Assembly (NCBI GenBank): GCA_002450095.1 | Contig: DJYK01000028.1 | Span: 62,001-126,000 of the forward strand | Length of the DNA: 64,000 nt | Source: Mageeibacillus sp. UBA6980 | GTDB taxonomy: Bacteria > Bacillota > Clostridia > Saccharofermentanales > Saccharofermentanaceae | Direction: 5' to 3' | Shown here: piece by piece, positions 33,963 through 43,063 of the stretch | How the letters are laid out: the number at the start of each line of letters is the position of its first letter | How positions within the stretch are numbered: the first letter of the stretch is position 1 | Translations under genes and position numbers: made by a program | Notes under the pieces: generated by a model | Database searches by the model: none | What the model was told of the DNA's origin: nothing | What the model saw: only the letters and a program-made list of their open reading frames with translations

Positions 33963-35886
33963 ATGAATAACACCAGAAAGAGAATATCAGGAGCGCATAA
34001 AGGACGAATATCCTTCCGACTGACAGAGGTTCGGCGTAAACAGACGCCTTACCGGATAAGTATGAAGACTCAGGTCTCTTACAGAAAAACGCGATAAGAA
34101 ACAGCACCGTAACCGCCATCAAGGAATTAATAAGAGGGATCGCGTACGGCGTGATGTTATTTAAGACCCCGGTGATCGACACTCCGTTATAACCGTAATT
34201 ATTGCCGAATGACATAAGCCCTGTCTCGACCATGTATACCGCATTGAGATCGTACTCTCCCGAGAAGATCATGAGAATCTCGAGGACTGAATACAGGACC
34301 GGTATCCTGATATCCGAAGCGTGGAAAGGGATCAGGAAGGACGCCGACAGGATAAGAGGAATAAGCCACTGCGGGTGCCAGTCAACAAACGCCGTAAACA
34401 CACCGTAAACAGAGAAAATAACAAGCATAGAATAATAAAGAAGATCATTTCTGTTACTTAAGTCGATATCCTTCATAAAGCAGAGTATGCAGACCGCCCC
34501 GAAGAGTATCACGAACAAAGACTGACATCCGAACCCCGCTTCAAAGAGCTTCCCCGTAAAAGAATGCCACCCGTCGATCAGGTTCATGACGGCATGGTAT
34601 CCGTCACCGTGCTCGAAGAGGACCAACGTAAATATCTTGACCGACAGACAGATAAGAACGTTAACTGCTATATCTTTTATCTTCTTGTTGACGAGCAATA
34701 TTAGCGGTATGAAGACCATGAGAGGTATCAGCTTCATCACCGCCGCGAAAGCCATTATGAGCGAGAAAGACTTATACTTACCGCGGTAATAGAAAGGAAG
34801 AGCCGCCTGCATAAGTATCACATACATAATGTCGACCTGACCGAATGCAACGGTTATATACATCAGAAGCGGAGAGAAAGCGTATATGTATCTTACGCTC
34901 CTTTTATAATCATCGGGCATATCACACGAATCACCGATCTTATCGTTAAGCTTTATGGAGAGAATGAGGAGCGCCGCCACGATAACATTGAGATAGATGA
35001 CTATGAGATAACCTGTCATGTCATATGTTATGTTTCCGTCTGCAAAGAAACTTACGGGGAGCATAAGTATCGCGACAGGCAGGATCAGAAACACATTGTA
35101 GTTATATCCGAAGAACATGCTCGGACTGTTGTTTGTTATCTCCTTCCCGTACGACAGATCATAATAATCGAGAGGATGCCCTTCCTTAAATGCTTCTATC
35201 ATTCGAAGACCGCTCTTACCGATCATAAAAAGATCGTACATCTGGTTGACGAATATCAGAGCCATGATAACGGCAACCGCGAAGAACAGCCTGTCAAAGA
35301 GCCTGATCGTCCCGGGATCCGTCTGAGGTATGCGGTATATAAAGAGCATCAAAAGCAAAGAGAAGATTATATATACGCCGATAAACATGCTCTTTGACGG
35401 CGCGCCGAAGTTACTGCCGTGAATCTGATACGACAACTCCCCTGTTTGTGATACTCCGACCCCTACGGACTTCATCCCCTCCGATATATCTTCGAGTGTG
35501 AATGTAAGCGTATATCTGCCGCCTCGAGATAACTTCAACTCCTTAAAAGTGAAGCACTCCTCATAGACGGAAGCAATACTTTGTTCCGATATGACCTCTC
35601 CCGAAGGGCCCGTAAGCAAGACTTCTGCACCGATCCGCCCAATCGGGTCGTCGTATGAACTTACCGGAGCAAGATCCAATTCAAACCCCGTAATGCGTTC
35701 ACACGGAGCAACAAAAGAAACCGACAGATCATCCCCGGGCTCAAGATACTCATAATGATCGCTATTATTCCCGTAAGAGTTTGTAAAGACACCTAACTTC
35801 GGAACAAACGTAACCAAAGAAATCCCTGCCAGTACGAGCACGGCCAGAACAACGGGAAGATATATTTTAAGCCGACTTTTATCCAT
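33952..35886 (-). CDS. Polytopic membrane protein, GT-C glycosyltransferase-like (paralogue A)
   Basis: 644 residues, the same architecture as its downstream neighbour. Shared landmarks are SGLRMIEAFKEG with DYYDLSYG, the conserved GQVDIMYVILM and VDWHPQWLIPLIL, and an identical FWCY near the C terminus. It overlaps the upstream acyltransferase by 8 bases, giving a three-gene operon that probably builds and decorates a surface polysaccharide or glycolipid. No DxD motif was identified with certainty. Confidence 0.7.
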   Translation of the reverse strand: MDKSRLKIYLPVVLAVLVLAGISLVTFVPKLGVFTNSYGNNSDHYEYLEPGDDLSVSFVAPCERITGFELDLAPVSSYDDPIGRIGAEVLLTGPSGEVISEQSIASVYEECFTFKELKLSRGGRYTLTFTLEDISEGMKSVGVGVSQTGELSYQIHGSNFGAPSKSMFIGVYIIFSLLLMLFIYRIPQTDPGTIRLFDRLFFAVAVIMALIFVNQMYDLFMIGKSGLRMIEAFKEGHPLDYYDLSYGKEITNNSPSMFFGYNYNVFLILPVAILMLPVSFFADGNITYDMTGYLIVIYLNVIVAALLILSIKLNDKIGDSCDMPDDYKRSVRYIYAFSPLLMYITVAFGQVDIMYVILMQAALPFYYRGKYKSFSLIMAFAAVMKLIPLMVFIPLILLVNKKIKDIAVNVLICLSVKIFTLVLFEHGDGYHAVMNLIDGWHSFTGKLFEAGFGCQSLFVILFGAVCILCFMKDIDLSNRNDLLYYSMLVIFSVYGVFTAFVDWHPQWLIPLILSASFLIPFHASDIRIPVLYSVLEILMIFSGEYDLNAVYMVETGLMSFGNNYGYNGVSITGVLNNITPYAIPLINSLMAVTVLFLIAFFCKRPESSYLSGKASVYAEPLSVGRIFVLYALLIFSFWCYSYVG

Positions 35887-36901
35887 TTTTCTTCTCTAAC
35901 ACTTTGCCTTCAATAATACGAGTTATCTTTGTAACCATAACATCAAGGAGCCACGACAAACACGCACTCACCGTAAATACAATTATAAACACAATATACT
36001 TCGAAGGGTAATCCGTATCAGGAAGAAGGAAGTAATGGATAAGATACATCTGAAGCGATAACCGGCCGATAAGAGCAAAAGGCTTCGAACCTGTGACTTT
36101 GCCCCAGAATCCGTCCTCGTACAGAACTATAAGGATCAGAAGGAGACTCACTATCAGAGATGTGGTAAAAAAATACATCCATCCTATGCATTTGGTCTTC
36201 ATCGAAGGGACCAAAAGCGAGAGGATCGAATCCGAAGACAGAATGATAAAAGCATAAAGATAGAAGATAAGTGCATTACCGATAATAGAATACTTCCTTA
36301 TCAAGTTACAGACCTTCTCTTGCTTACGTATAAAGCGGAAAAGATATGCCGCCGCTATGCCGATCATAAACTGATATATCCTGAGGTTGTAAAGATCAAA
36401 GCGGATGATCACCAGGCGTATGATTCCGGCTGATACGAGCCAGAAGGCCATGCACACCAAATCGTTTCTTAAGAAGCCTGTCCTCTTCGCCGCCGATTGG
36501 TAGAGGAACATAACGACCGGAACTATAAGCAGGATCCTTACAAGATCATACATATACCATAGATGCAAATAGGCTTCCCCGAAGTAGAGTATACGAATGA
36601 AATGCTCCCGGGGTATCATTCCGAATCCCGTTATAAGGAAGACCGCCAGAAGGACAATATAATAAGTCGGCAGGATCCTCAAAGCCCTGTTCTTATAGAA
36701 CCTGAAGATCTCACCGACTTTACGGTATTTCAACTCATAGTCATCCTTAAAAGGATTTATAAAGAGGAAACCGGAGATAGCGAAGAATATGGCATTTGAT
36801 ATACCGCCCAGATTGAGTATACCGCAGTGACTCATCACCATCAGTATCGTCGCGATCCCGCGAAAACCGTCTATCTGAGTGCGCCTTCCGTTGTTTCCCA
36901 T
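35879..36901 (-). CDS. Acyltransferase family 3 membrane protein
   Basis: 340 residues with about ten helices. It begins QIDGFRGIATILMVMSHCG, the family 3 signature with the catalytic-region His, then AIFFAISGFLFIN. Probably O-acylates a surface glycan. The ribosome site is weak. It overlaps the 644-residue paralogue by 8 bases. A second family 3 gene lies at 27466. Confidence 0.87.
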   Translation of the reverse strand: MGNNGRRTQIDGFRGIATILMVMSHCGILNLGGISNAIFFAISGFLFINPFKDDYELKYRKVGEIFRFYKNRALRILPTYYIVLLAVFLITGFGMIPREHFIRILYFGEAYLHLWYMYDLVRILLIVPVVMFLYQSAAKRTGFLRNDLVCMAFWLVSAGIIRLVIIRFDLYNLRIYQFMIGIAAAYLFRFIRKQEKVCNLIRKYSIIGNALIFYLYAFIILSSDSILSLLVPSMKTKCIGWMYFFTTSLIVSLLLILIVLYEDGFWGKVTGSKPFALIGRLSLQMYLIHYFLLPDTDYPSKYIVFIIVFTVSACLSWLLDVMVTKITRIIEGKVLEKKNG

Positions 36902-37000
36902 TCTTTTATGTATTAAGTCTTAAAGTAAACTGACGTCACCTGCGCGAGCGGACTTCCGCAGACGCTTCATCATCGGGGACTGTAGCGAGTAAAGTGACGC

Positions 37001-37579
37001 TCAGTTATCCCACTTGTCGACAGCCTTCTTGATCTTGAATCCTTCCTCGAAAGCCGTAGCGATAACGGGACCGACACTTCTGTATGCGTGGATAGCCGAA
37101 TCATAGATGATGGGCTTCAACTTATCGAGATCGACATTGCCGTCGGTCAGGATGGACTCGTCTGCCTGCTGGGCAACGATCTCACCTACGAGGATACCTT
37201 CCTCCGCATTCCATTCCTTGACCTTGCACTCGAGAGTCAGCGGGAATTCTTCGATGATCGGAGCATTGACATTCGCACTCTTGTGAACGTGGCATCCGGC
37301 CTTCTCGATCTTATTGATCTTCTTACCGGACTCGACTCCGAAGTAGTCGCTTATGGTAACCGTATCGACCGTGCCGAACGCAACCGTAAATGCACCGGTC
37401 TTCTCGATATTCTCGGTTGTCTTGTGCTTCGATAAAGAGATCGTGATCTCATTAAAACCGGTCTGTGTCCCCCATGCTGCATTCATTGCATTAGGAACAC
37501 CAGCCTCATCATATGTACCGATAATAAATACTGCCTCCGGCAGGATAACTGCATTGTGCTGGTCGATCTCAACGCTCAT
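37001..37579 (-). CDS. Flavin reductase-like (FMN-binding split barrel) protein
   Basis: 192 residues from ATG 37579, chosen for the AGGAGG before it over an upstream in-frame start. The split-barrel pattern is seen in PEAVFIIGTYDEAGVPNAMNAAWG, ITISLSKHKTT, then FTVAFGT and SDYFGVESG. Such proteins bind FMN and often reduce it or act as flavoredoxins. Downstream of the zinc-ribbon membrane protein with a 23-base gap, probably one transcript. Confidence 0.85.
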   Translation of the reverse strand: MSVEIDQHNAVILPEAVFIIGTYDEAGVPNAMNAAWGTQTGFNEITISLSKHKTTENIEKTGAFTVAFGTVDTVTISDYFGVESGKKINKIEKAGCHVHKSANVNAPIIEEFPLTLECKVKEWNAEEGILVGEIVAQQADESILTDGNVDLDKLKPIIYDSAIHAYRSVGPVIATAFEEGFKIKKAVDKWDN

Positions 37580-37602
37580 ATTAAGTACCTCCTGTTTGAA
37601 AA

Positions 37603-37863
37603 TTAACCCAGTATGACTTTGCCGCCCGTAAGGAACATCAGAAGAGCGATTATCCAAAAACTCAGAACGATCATGGTTATAATGATCCAGACGATATTGA
37701 ATACCTTACCGACCTTCTTGCCTACGATCTTCGTATCATCTACGGCACGCTGAAAGCCGGTGCGCTTCTCAACATTCTGATTGGCAACACGGTACATAAA
37801 ATATCCGCATTTACTGCAGATCGTTCTGTTTCCGTTCTCTGTCTTGCATCTGGGGCATATCAT
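37603..37863 (-). CDS. Zinc-ribbon membrane protein
   Basis: 86 residues: an N-terminal zinc ribbon (MICPRC and TICSKCG, two CxxC pairs), a basic linker and one transmembrane helix (~55-80). Function unknown. Its ATG has no ribosome site and lies only 7 bases after a TATAAT on its own strand, so the message may be leaderless. Confidence 0.8.
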   Translation of the reverse strand: MICPRCKTENGNRTICSKCGYFMYRVANQNVEKRTGFQRAVDDTKIVGKKVGKVFNIVWIIITMIVLSFWIIALLMFLTGGKVILG

Positions 37864-37870
37864 AGCAATT

Positions 37871-37903
37871 ATTATACCATTGTAATGATTATTAAGGTAT
37901 AAT
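37871..37903. promoter_or_regulatory. Symmetric divergent promoter with two -10 elements
   Basis: ATTATACC (37871-37878) and GGTATAAT (37896-37903) form a perfect inverted repeat with 17 bases between. Each arm is a TATAAT for the gene on its side, 7 bases from that gene's ATG. Neither side has an obvious -35 or a ribosome site. Confidence 0.6.
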
Positions 37904-37910
37904 CGTTTAC

Positions 37911-38873
37911 ATGAAAGACACCGTATTATACATTGTTGTACCGGTTTATAAGGATGCTGACGTTATCAAGGTTACGTGTCCTTTGTTTTTGAATCAGCTT
38001 TTCAAGATGCGCGACGAGGGGCTTATCTCCGACGACAGCAGGATCTTATTCGTAGACGACGGAAGCGGCGACGATTCCTGGGATACGATCAAGATGCTCG
38101 TCGACAAAGATCCCCATGTTAAGGGCATCTGCCTGTCGAGGAACAGGGGACATCAGAATGCTGTTGTCGCGGGCCTCATGGAGGCTAAGGATCATTGTGA
38201 CGTTACTATCACGATCGATGATGACGGACAAGATGACATCGGGGCCATGCGCGAGATGCTCATCGAATACGGTAAGGGATGTGAGATAGTTTACGGTGTA
38301 AGGAAGAAGCGTGATACCGATACATTCATGAAGAGGTTCACGGCTCAGACCTACTATAAGATACTCAATCTTCTCGGTGCAGATGTTATCTATAACCATG
38401 CTGACTACAGACTCGTATCATCAAGAGCCTTGAAGGAATTCGAGAATTTCCACGAGGTCAATCTGTTCTTAAGAGGTCTCTTCCCTATGGTAGGATTCAA
38501 GAGCGCCTGCGTTTACTACGACAGACACGAGCGTATGGCAGGCGAAGGCCACTACACCATCTCGAAGATGTTCGGACTTGCTTTCGACGGCGTAACAAGC
38601 CTCTCTGTCAAGCCCATCAAGATCATCACCTGGTTCGGATTCGTTGTTGCAGTATTGAGCTTCATCCTTCTTATCTATTCGATAATCGTCCACTTTGTTA
38701 AGAGCACACCTCAAGGATGGGCAAGTACCGCATGTCTTATATGCTTTCTGAGCGGCATGCAGATGATAAGCATCGGTGTTATCGGCGAATACATAGGCAA
38801 GATCTATCTTGAGACCAAGCAGCGTCCGAGGTATATAATCAGCGAGCGTTACGAGCAAGATCAAAAAAACTGA
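37911..38873 (+). CDS. GT2-family membrane glycosyltransferase (DPM1/GtrB type)
   Basis: 320 residues. The GT-A domain (~1-230) has YIVVPVYKDADVI, LFVDDGSGDDSW, LSRNRGHQNAVVAGL and TIDDDGQDD (metal-binding DxD region). Two C-terminal helices (~235-260, ~275-300) and the ending GEYIGKIYLETKQRPRYI are typical of polyprenyl-phosphate sugar transferases. It probably supplies lipid-linked sugar for surface glycans. Its last 35 bases overlap the convergent hemZ gene. Confidence 0.93.
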   Translation: MKDTVLYIVVPVYKDADVIKVTCPLFLNQLFKMRDEGLISDDSRILFVDDGSGDDSWDTIKMLVDKDPHVKGICLSRNRGHQNAVVAGLMEAKDHCDVTITIDDDGQDDIGAMREMLIEYGKGCEIVYGVRKKRDTDTFMKRFTAQTYYKILNLLGADVIYNHADYRLVSSRALKEFENFHEVNLFLRGLFPMVGFKSACVYYDRHERMAGEGHYTISKMFGLAFDGVTSLSVKPIKIITWFGFVVAVLSFILLIYSIIVHFVKSTPQGWASTACLICFLSGMQMISIGVIGEYIGKIYLETKQRPRYIISERYEQDQKN

Positions 38874-40200
38874 TCTTCTTAAGCGCTTCGTTCCCGGCAT
38901 TATTCATATAAAGGCTTACGTCCTTGACGTTACTGCATCGCTCGAATCTTCCGCCTTCGAAAGTGCGCTTGCTCACGGCTCCTGCTCCCACTGAAAGAAC
39001 ATCACAATCGTAGCTCATCATGGCGACGTTGTAGATATTATAAGTTTCCTTCTTGCAAAAACCCGTATTCTCGAGCCCCAACTCCGTATCCTTCTGACGG
39101 TACATGTAATACGGCTCATATCCCGCATCCTCAAGGAGCCTGTACGCTTCGGATACTCCTCTGTCCACATCGCCTCTTCCCGATGCATCGAGCACATCCT
39201 CACGGCTCATGCCGGCCCTTCTTTTCTTGTAAAGTGTATGTATGGTTATATTCTCCGGATTAAGTGACATAACGGTCTTAACGGAATCTATGAAATCTTC
39301 CGAGGTCTCATACTTAAGCCCTGCTATAAGATCCATATTTATTACTTCAAACCCGGTCTTTCGGGCTTCATCATACGCTCTTATGACATCTTCGGATGTA
39401 TGCCCTCTTCCGATCCTGCGAAGTGTCTCATCCCTCATGGTCTGCGGATTGATGCATATACGGTTGACGCCGTTATCTCTCATGGTCTTAAGTTTCTCCG
39501 AGGTTATCGTGTCAGGTCTTCCGGCTTCAACGGTAAACTCGGTATCATCCCCAGGCATAAACACCTGATGCGCGCATTCTATGACATCGGCAAAATCACT
39601 TTCGCCGAATACCGTGGGGGTCCCGCCGCCCATATATATGGTCCCGGGTGTCTTATCAAGATAAGGGGCGAGCTCGCGCATTTCCGTTATCATGGCTTTG
39701 GCATAGTCGTGAAGCCTGTTAAGATGCTTCGTTGCATCCTGCGCGATAAAGGAACAGTATTCGCATCTTCCAGGGCAGAACGGTACTCCCATATACACGT
39801 TCAGTCGTGACGCAGCGATCCCGGCTATCTCATCTTCAAGCCGTGCCGTCCTGGAGGCAAGTTCGGCTTTATCTTCTCTTACAAGGTATTTGCTGACAAG
39901 TCTTCCGGGATCGTACCCTTCTTCCGCTGCAACTATAGTCGGACGGATACCCGTAAGACACCCCCAGGGGAAACTCAAGCCCGTAAGCTCCGATAATCTT
40001 ACATACATGTCACGTTTAACCTGCCGGTTTACGGGAAGCTCTGATGACGGATCCGGAGCACTTACCAAAGTCAGATCAGGTCCTCTGTCATTTTGTATGA
40101 CGTGAGAATCCTTATCCGTTACAGACGGACCGTAAAACATCCTTATAACGTCTTCGATCCCGTAGTAGTTATCGTGCCCTTCGAGTATTACCTTAAGCAT
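38839..40200 (-). CDS. hemZ: HemZ-type radical SAM coproporphyrinogen III oxidase-like protein
   Basis: 453 residues. The radical SAM cluster motif is CPGRCEYC (CX3CX2C), followed by YMGGGTPT, EAGRPD, NRICINPQT and DLIAGL. A ~120-residue N-terminal domain with LSFPWGCLTGIRPT precedes it, as in HemZ. It may act in anaerobic haem synthesis, though many HemZ-like proteins have unproven activity. The ATG overlaps the stop of the upstream DUF3810 gene by 8 bases. The 3' end overlaps the convergent GT2 gene by 35 bases. Confidence 0.9.
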   Translation of the reverse strand: MLKVILEGHDNYYGIEDVIRMFYGPSVTDKDSHVIQNDRGPDLTLVSAPDPSSELPVNRQVKRDMYVRLSELTGLSFPWGCLTGIRPTIVAAEEGYDPGRLVSKYLVREDKAELASRTARLEDEIAGIAASRLNVYMGVPFCPGRCEYCSFIAQDATKHLNRLHDYAKAMITEMRELAPYLDKTPGTIYMGGGTPTVFGESDFADVIECAHQVFMPGDDTEFTVEAGRPDTITSEKLKTMRDNGVNRICINPQTMRDETLRRIGRGHTSEDVIRAYDEARKTGFEVINMDLIAGLKYETSEDFIDSVKTVMSLNPENITIHTLYKKRRAGMSREDVLDASGRGDVDRGVSEAYRLLEDAGYEPYYMYRQKDTELGLENTGFCKKETYNIYNVAMMSYDCDVLSVGAGAVSKRTFEGGRFERCSNVKDVSLYMNNAGNEALKKISFFDLARNAR

Positions 40201-41386
40201 CTCTTATGTACCTGCAGAAGTATTCCACATAAGCGTTCTGAGGGACGACATATGTATCGGTTCCGCCCTCCTGCCCGTTCGACTCGAGAAAAGCGTTATT
40301 GACATCCTCCGAAAAGTGCGCGATAAGATCCGCTATGGGGCCTGTATTGAAGCTTTCCATATATTCGTCATAGGCATTCATATCTCTCATTACCATCGCC
40401 ATATCCGCTTCGGAAGCGTAGTCTATCATCGCCTGACCTTCGTTGGCGGCATAATCATTGACCGTGCCCCAGAGCCTGATAAAGATATAGTAATAACCTG
40501 CATATCTGAAATCGGCACGGCCGGAATTAATGCAGCTTAATACCGCCAGTGTATTCGCATCCGTCTCGCTCGCATAACCCTTGGCGTGAGCAATCTCATG
40601 GCAGAGCGTTATCGGGAAGTGAAGTATATCAAGATAATCGGTATTGATATTCGATTCTCCCAAGAAAGGATCATATACGCCCGTGATTTCCGTATACCCC
40701 CATAATCTGCTGAGCCACACGGGCTTCGCATGGATATAGTTCCCGCTTAAGCCGAGCTCGTAAAAGTGATCCAACGTGTTAAGCGCGATATTGGCGTCAT
40801 AGACGCATGTCTCATAATCGGTCCTTAAATGCGCCACGCCGTTATAATCCTCTCCAAGCTGCCTCCTGGCTTCTGTCATACCGGTGTACGCCCAAATCAA
40901 AGTCTGCTCATAATCCTCGAACGGCCTGGTCTCCCCATAAAGATGAAGAGTCTTCCTGACACTCGTGCGATTATAATTGATCCCGTGCATGAACTCGAAT
41001 ATCAAAGCACCGGCAATCCCGGTCACCGCAACAGCCTTCAGCACCTTATAGATAAAATGGAGCATATGTCTGACATCAACTGTGACGGCAAGTTTGATGG
41101 AATGAATAACAAAGATCACGATCAAGACGATCAGTGTCAGCACTCCGACGACAACAAACAATTCAGTCAAGGAGAAAAGAAATGCTCCGCTTATAAGCCC
41201 GGGTATCATCGATATCTTCGGAAATACATTGGCACAGTAATAGTCTGCCGCCCCGTCTCTTATCAGAAGTCTCGGAAGGATGTAAGAGACCGGGACCAGT
41301 AAGATCAATATGAGTAAAAGAACCGCTCTTCCCAATGTCCGCCAAAAGCCGAACCTTGTCCTGTCGTTTTTAAGGAAGATCTTCAT
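40193..41386 (-). CDS. DUF3810 family membrane protein (predicted zinc metallopeptidase fold)
   Basis: 397 residues. Three hydrophobic segments (~18-40, ~60-95, ~115-135) are followed by an extracytoplasmic domain with LCHEIAHAKGYASE, an HExxH metal site with a downstream Glu. GYTEITGVYDPFLGESNIN is also conserved in the family. Peptidase activity is predicted only. It follows directly on the stop of the acyltransferase gene and overlaps hemZ, in a run coaW-acyltransferase-DUF3810-hemZ. Confidence 0.85.
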   Translation of the reverse strand: MKIFLKNDRTRFGFWRTLGRAVLLLILILLVPVSYILPRLLIRDGAADYYCANVFPKISMIPGLISGAFLFSLTELFVVVGVLTLIVLIVIFVIHSIKLAVTVDVRHMLHFIYKVLKAVAVTGIAGALIFEFMHGINYNRTSVRKTLHLYGETRPFEDYEQTLIWAYTGMTEARRQLGEDYNGVAHLRTDYETCVYDANIALNTLDHFYELGLSGNYIHAKPVWLSRLWGYTEITGVYDPFLGESNINTDYLDILHFPITLCHEIAHAKGYASETDANTLAVLSCINSGRADFRYAGYYYIFIRLWGTVNDYAANEGQAMIDYASEADMAMVMRDMNAYDEYMESFNTGPIADLIAHFSEDVNNAFLESNGQEGGTDTYVVPQNAYVEYFCRYIRDA

Positions 41387-42160
41387 TTATACCCTGCCCG
41401 AGATCTTGAATATGAGATAGAGTACGCCGTATATCACCGGCTGATGTACAAGATAGATAATAAGAGAATGTCTTCCGAGAAACTCCAATGGTCTCGTAAT
41501 TGCTCTGACGGTCTTTCCGGCATTCGGGAATAAGGTCTTCTTCTCTTTATAGAGGATCCTTCCGGCGGCCGCACAGATAAGAAATACTCCCATCCACGGG
41601 ATAAGCGGCATAAAGTCCGCGACTTCGGGGGCACCTTCGACCTGAATTCCCAGAGGGTACAGGAGCATGTTGGAAGATGCCCAATCGTACATATATAAGT
41701 TGTTGTTCGTCATCGTTATCCATGTTCCGACAAGGAGCATGATAAATGAGACCTTCTTCGGATCCGCTCCGGTCTTCCTCTCTATCCAAAAGATAAGAGC
41801 ATACACCAGCGTTGATATCGACAGCATATGAAGAACGTTAAACAGGATGAGGCAGTAGATCCCCATTTTGTATGTAACGAAGCTCGTCACGATCGTAAAG
41901 AGCAAAGCGACGCCGAGAAGCTTTCCCCCGCGCTTAAAATTATTCTTCGAGAACGTGCAGCATATCCCTGACAAACCAACGAAAAGCACGATTATGATCG
42001 GATGGACAAAAGTCCAGAACCATGCACTTCTAAGATATGAGAATGTATTAACCCCGAACTCATATCTGATGTCATACGAGAAGTGCATGAACATCATCAT
42101 AACGATCGCGATACCGCGCAGAAAATCCAGTTCAAAAGCTCTGTTCTTGGTATCAGCCAT
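41387..42160 (-). CDS. DUF1624/heparan-alpha-glucosaminide N-acetyltransferase-like membrane protein
   Basis: 257 residues with about seven helices. It starts AFELDFLRGIAIVMMMFMH and has IVLFVGLSGICCTFS, as in the family that acetylates sugars across the membrane. The C-terminal LGRHSLIIYLVHQPV is typical of the wider acyltransferase clan. ATG 42160 with AGAGGA upstream is preferred; it overlaps the coaW stop by 8 bases, indicating coupling. Confidence 0.85.
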   Translation of the reverse strand: MADTKNRAFELDFLRGIAIVMMMFMHFSYDIRYEFGVNTFSYLRSAWFWTFVHPIIIVLFVGLSGICCTFSKNNFKRGGKLLGVALLFTIVTSFVTYKMGIYCLILFNVLHMLSISTLVYALIFWIERKTGADPKKVSFIMLLVGTWITMTNNNLYMYDWASSNMLLYPLGIQVEGAPEVADFMPLIPWMGVFLICAAAGRILYKEKKTLFPNAGKTVRAITRPLEFLGRHSLIIYLVHQPVIYGVLYLIFKISGRV

Positions 42161-42980
42161 TGTTATTCCTCTGTGCCAAACAGGCTCCGATAGCAGTAGC
42201 AAACTCCGCATCCTCGGGAATGATCAGGTTAGTCTCATACAATTCCCGGAAAAGCTCGAAAGACTTGTTGCATTCCTTTAATGATGTAAGCTGTCCCGTG
42301 AACACGACATCTTTGATACCGCACGCACGAGAAGCAAGAACGGCCATTGTACCTATAGACTGATATACGAGATTGAAGATACCGCACACCTTATCCTCAT
42401 TGGTAAGGTCGTCGGCGGCCTTACCGAAGTTGGAAGCGGTAACGTGCATACCGAGTCCCGGGATCTCCGCCTGTGATATATCTCCGATCGTAAGATCGAC
42501 CTTATTGATATCTCCGTTAGTCGCCAGATCGGATAATTTATTCGGATCATCTATTCCGATCATGGAATTGGCAAGACCAACAAGAGTTCCGCCGCCCACT
42601 CCTGAACCGATAATATGCGTAACATCAGGATATTCCGCTTTAAGATATGCCGTACCCGTACCCATGCTTACTACAACAGCCTTTTGAAGCCCGGCGAGAA
42701 ATAATCCGCCGAGACCCGTCGATATAAACTCAGATACAACGACCGTATCTATCCCCAGGATCGGCGTCGCCGAGAAACCGGAACCTACACCTGTGATGTT
42801 GATCCTGGATATATCACCTATCGTTATCTTCTGATCATTTATCAGCTTACCAAGAGCGCCATAAGCGGACGTAACGGGATCCTTTGCAGTAATGATAGAT
42901 TTATAGATTATATTGTCTTCGTCCATTCCGACGATCTTTGTCGTACTTCCGCCGACATCAAGTCCAACATTTATCTTCAT
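42153..42980 (-). CDS. coaW: Type II pantothenate kinase
   Basis: 275 residues of the ASKHA fold. It has the phosphate-1 loop GLDVGGSTTKIVG, the family motif MGTGTAYL, then GSGVGGGTLVGLA. AAGGAG precedes the ATG. It phosphorylates pantothenate in the first step of coenzyme A synthesis; type II enzymes typically resist feedback by CoA. First gene of the coaW-acyltransferase-DUF3810-hemZ run. Confidence 0.93.
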   Translation of the reverse strand: MKINVGLDVGGSTTKIVGMDEDNIIYKSIITAKDPVTSAYGALGKLINDQKITIGDISRINITGVGSGFSATPILGIDTVVVSEFISTGLGGLFLAGLQKAVVVSMGTGTAYLKAEYPDVTHIIGSGVGGGTLVGLANSMIGIDDPNKLSDLATNGDINKVDLTIGDISQAEIPGLGMHVTASNFGKAADDLTNEDKVCGIFNLVYQSIGTMAVLASRACGIKDVVFTGQLTSLKECNKSFELFRELYETNLIIPEDAEFATAIGACLAQRNNNG

Positions 42981-43013
42981 AGAAGGCTCCTTCCTGACAC
43001 GAAGATTCTACAC

Positions 43014-43040
43014 AAAAAAAGGTCCGGTTTCCACCGGACC
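43014..43040 (-). terminator. Terminator of the minor prepilin unit
   Basis: On the minus strand an 8-bp stem GGTCCGGT/ACCGGACC with loop GGAA is followed by seven T. It lies 23 bases after the stop at 43064. Confidence 0.92.
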
Positions 43041-43063
43041 TCGAGTAGTTAATTCTGAATATG

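Noticed and set aside
36902..37000. Possible structured RNA between the acyltransferase and flavin reductase genes
   Set aside because: Only a short CGGA/TCCG hairpin is visible, with no T tract or larger fold.
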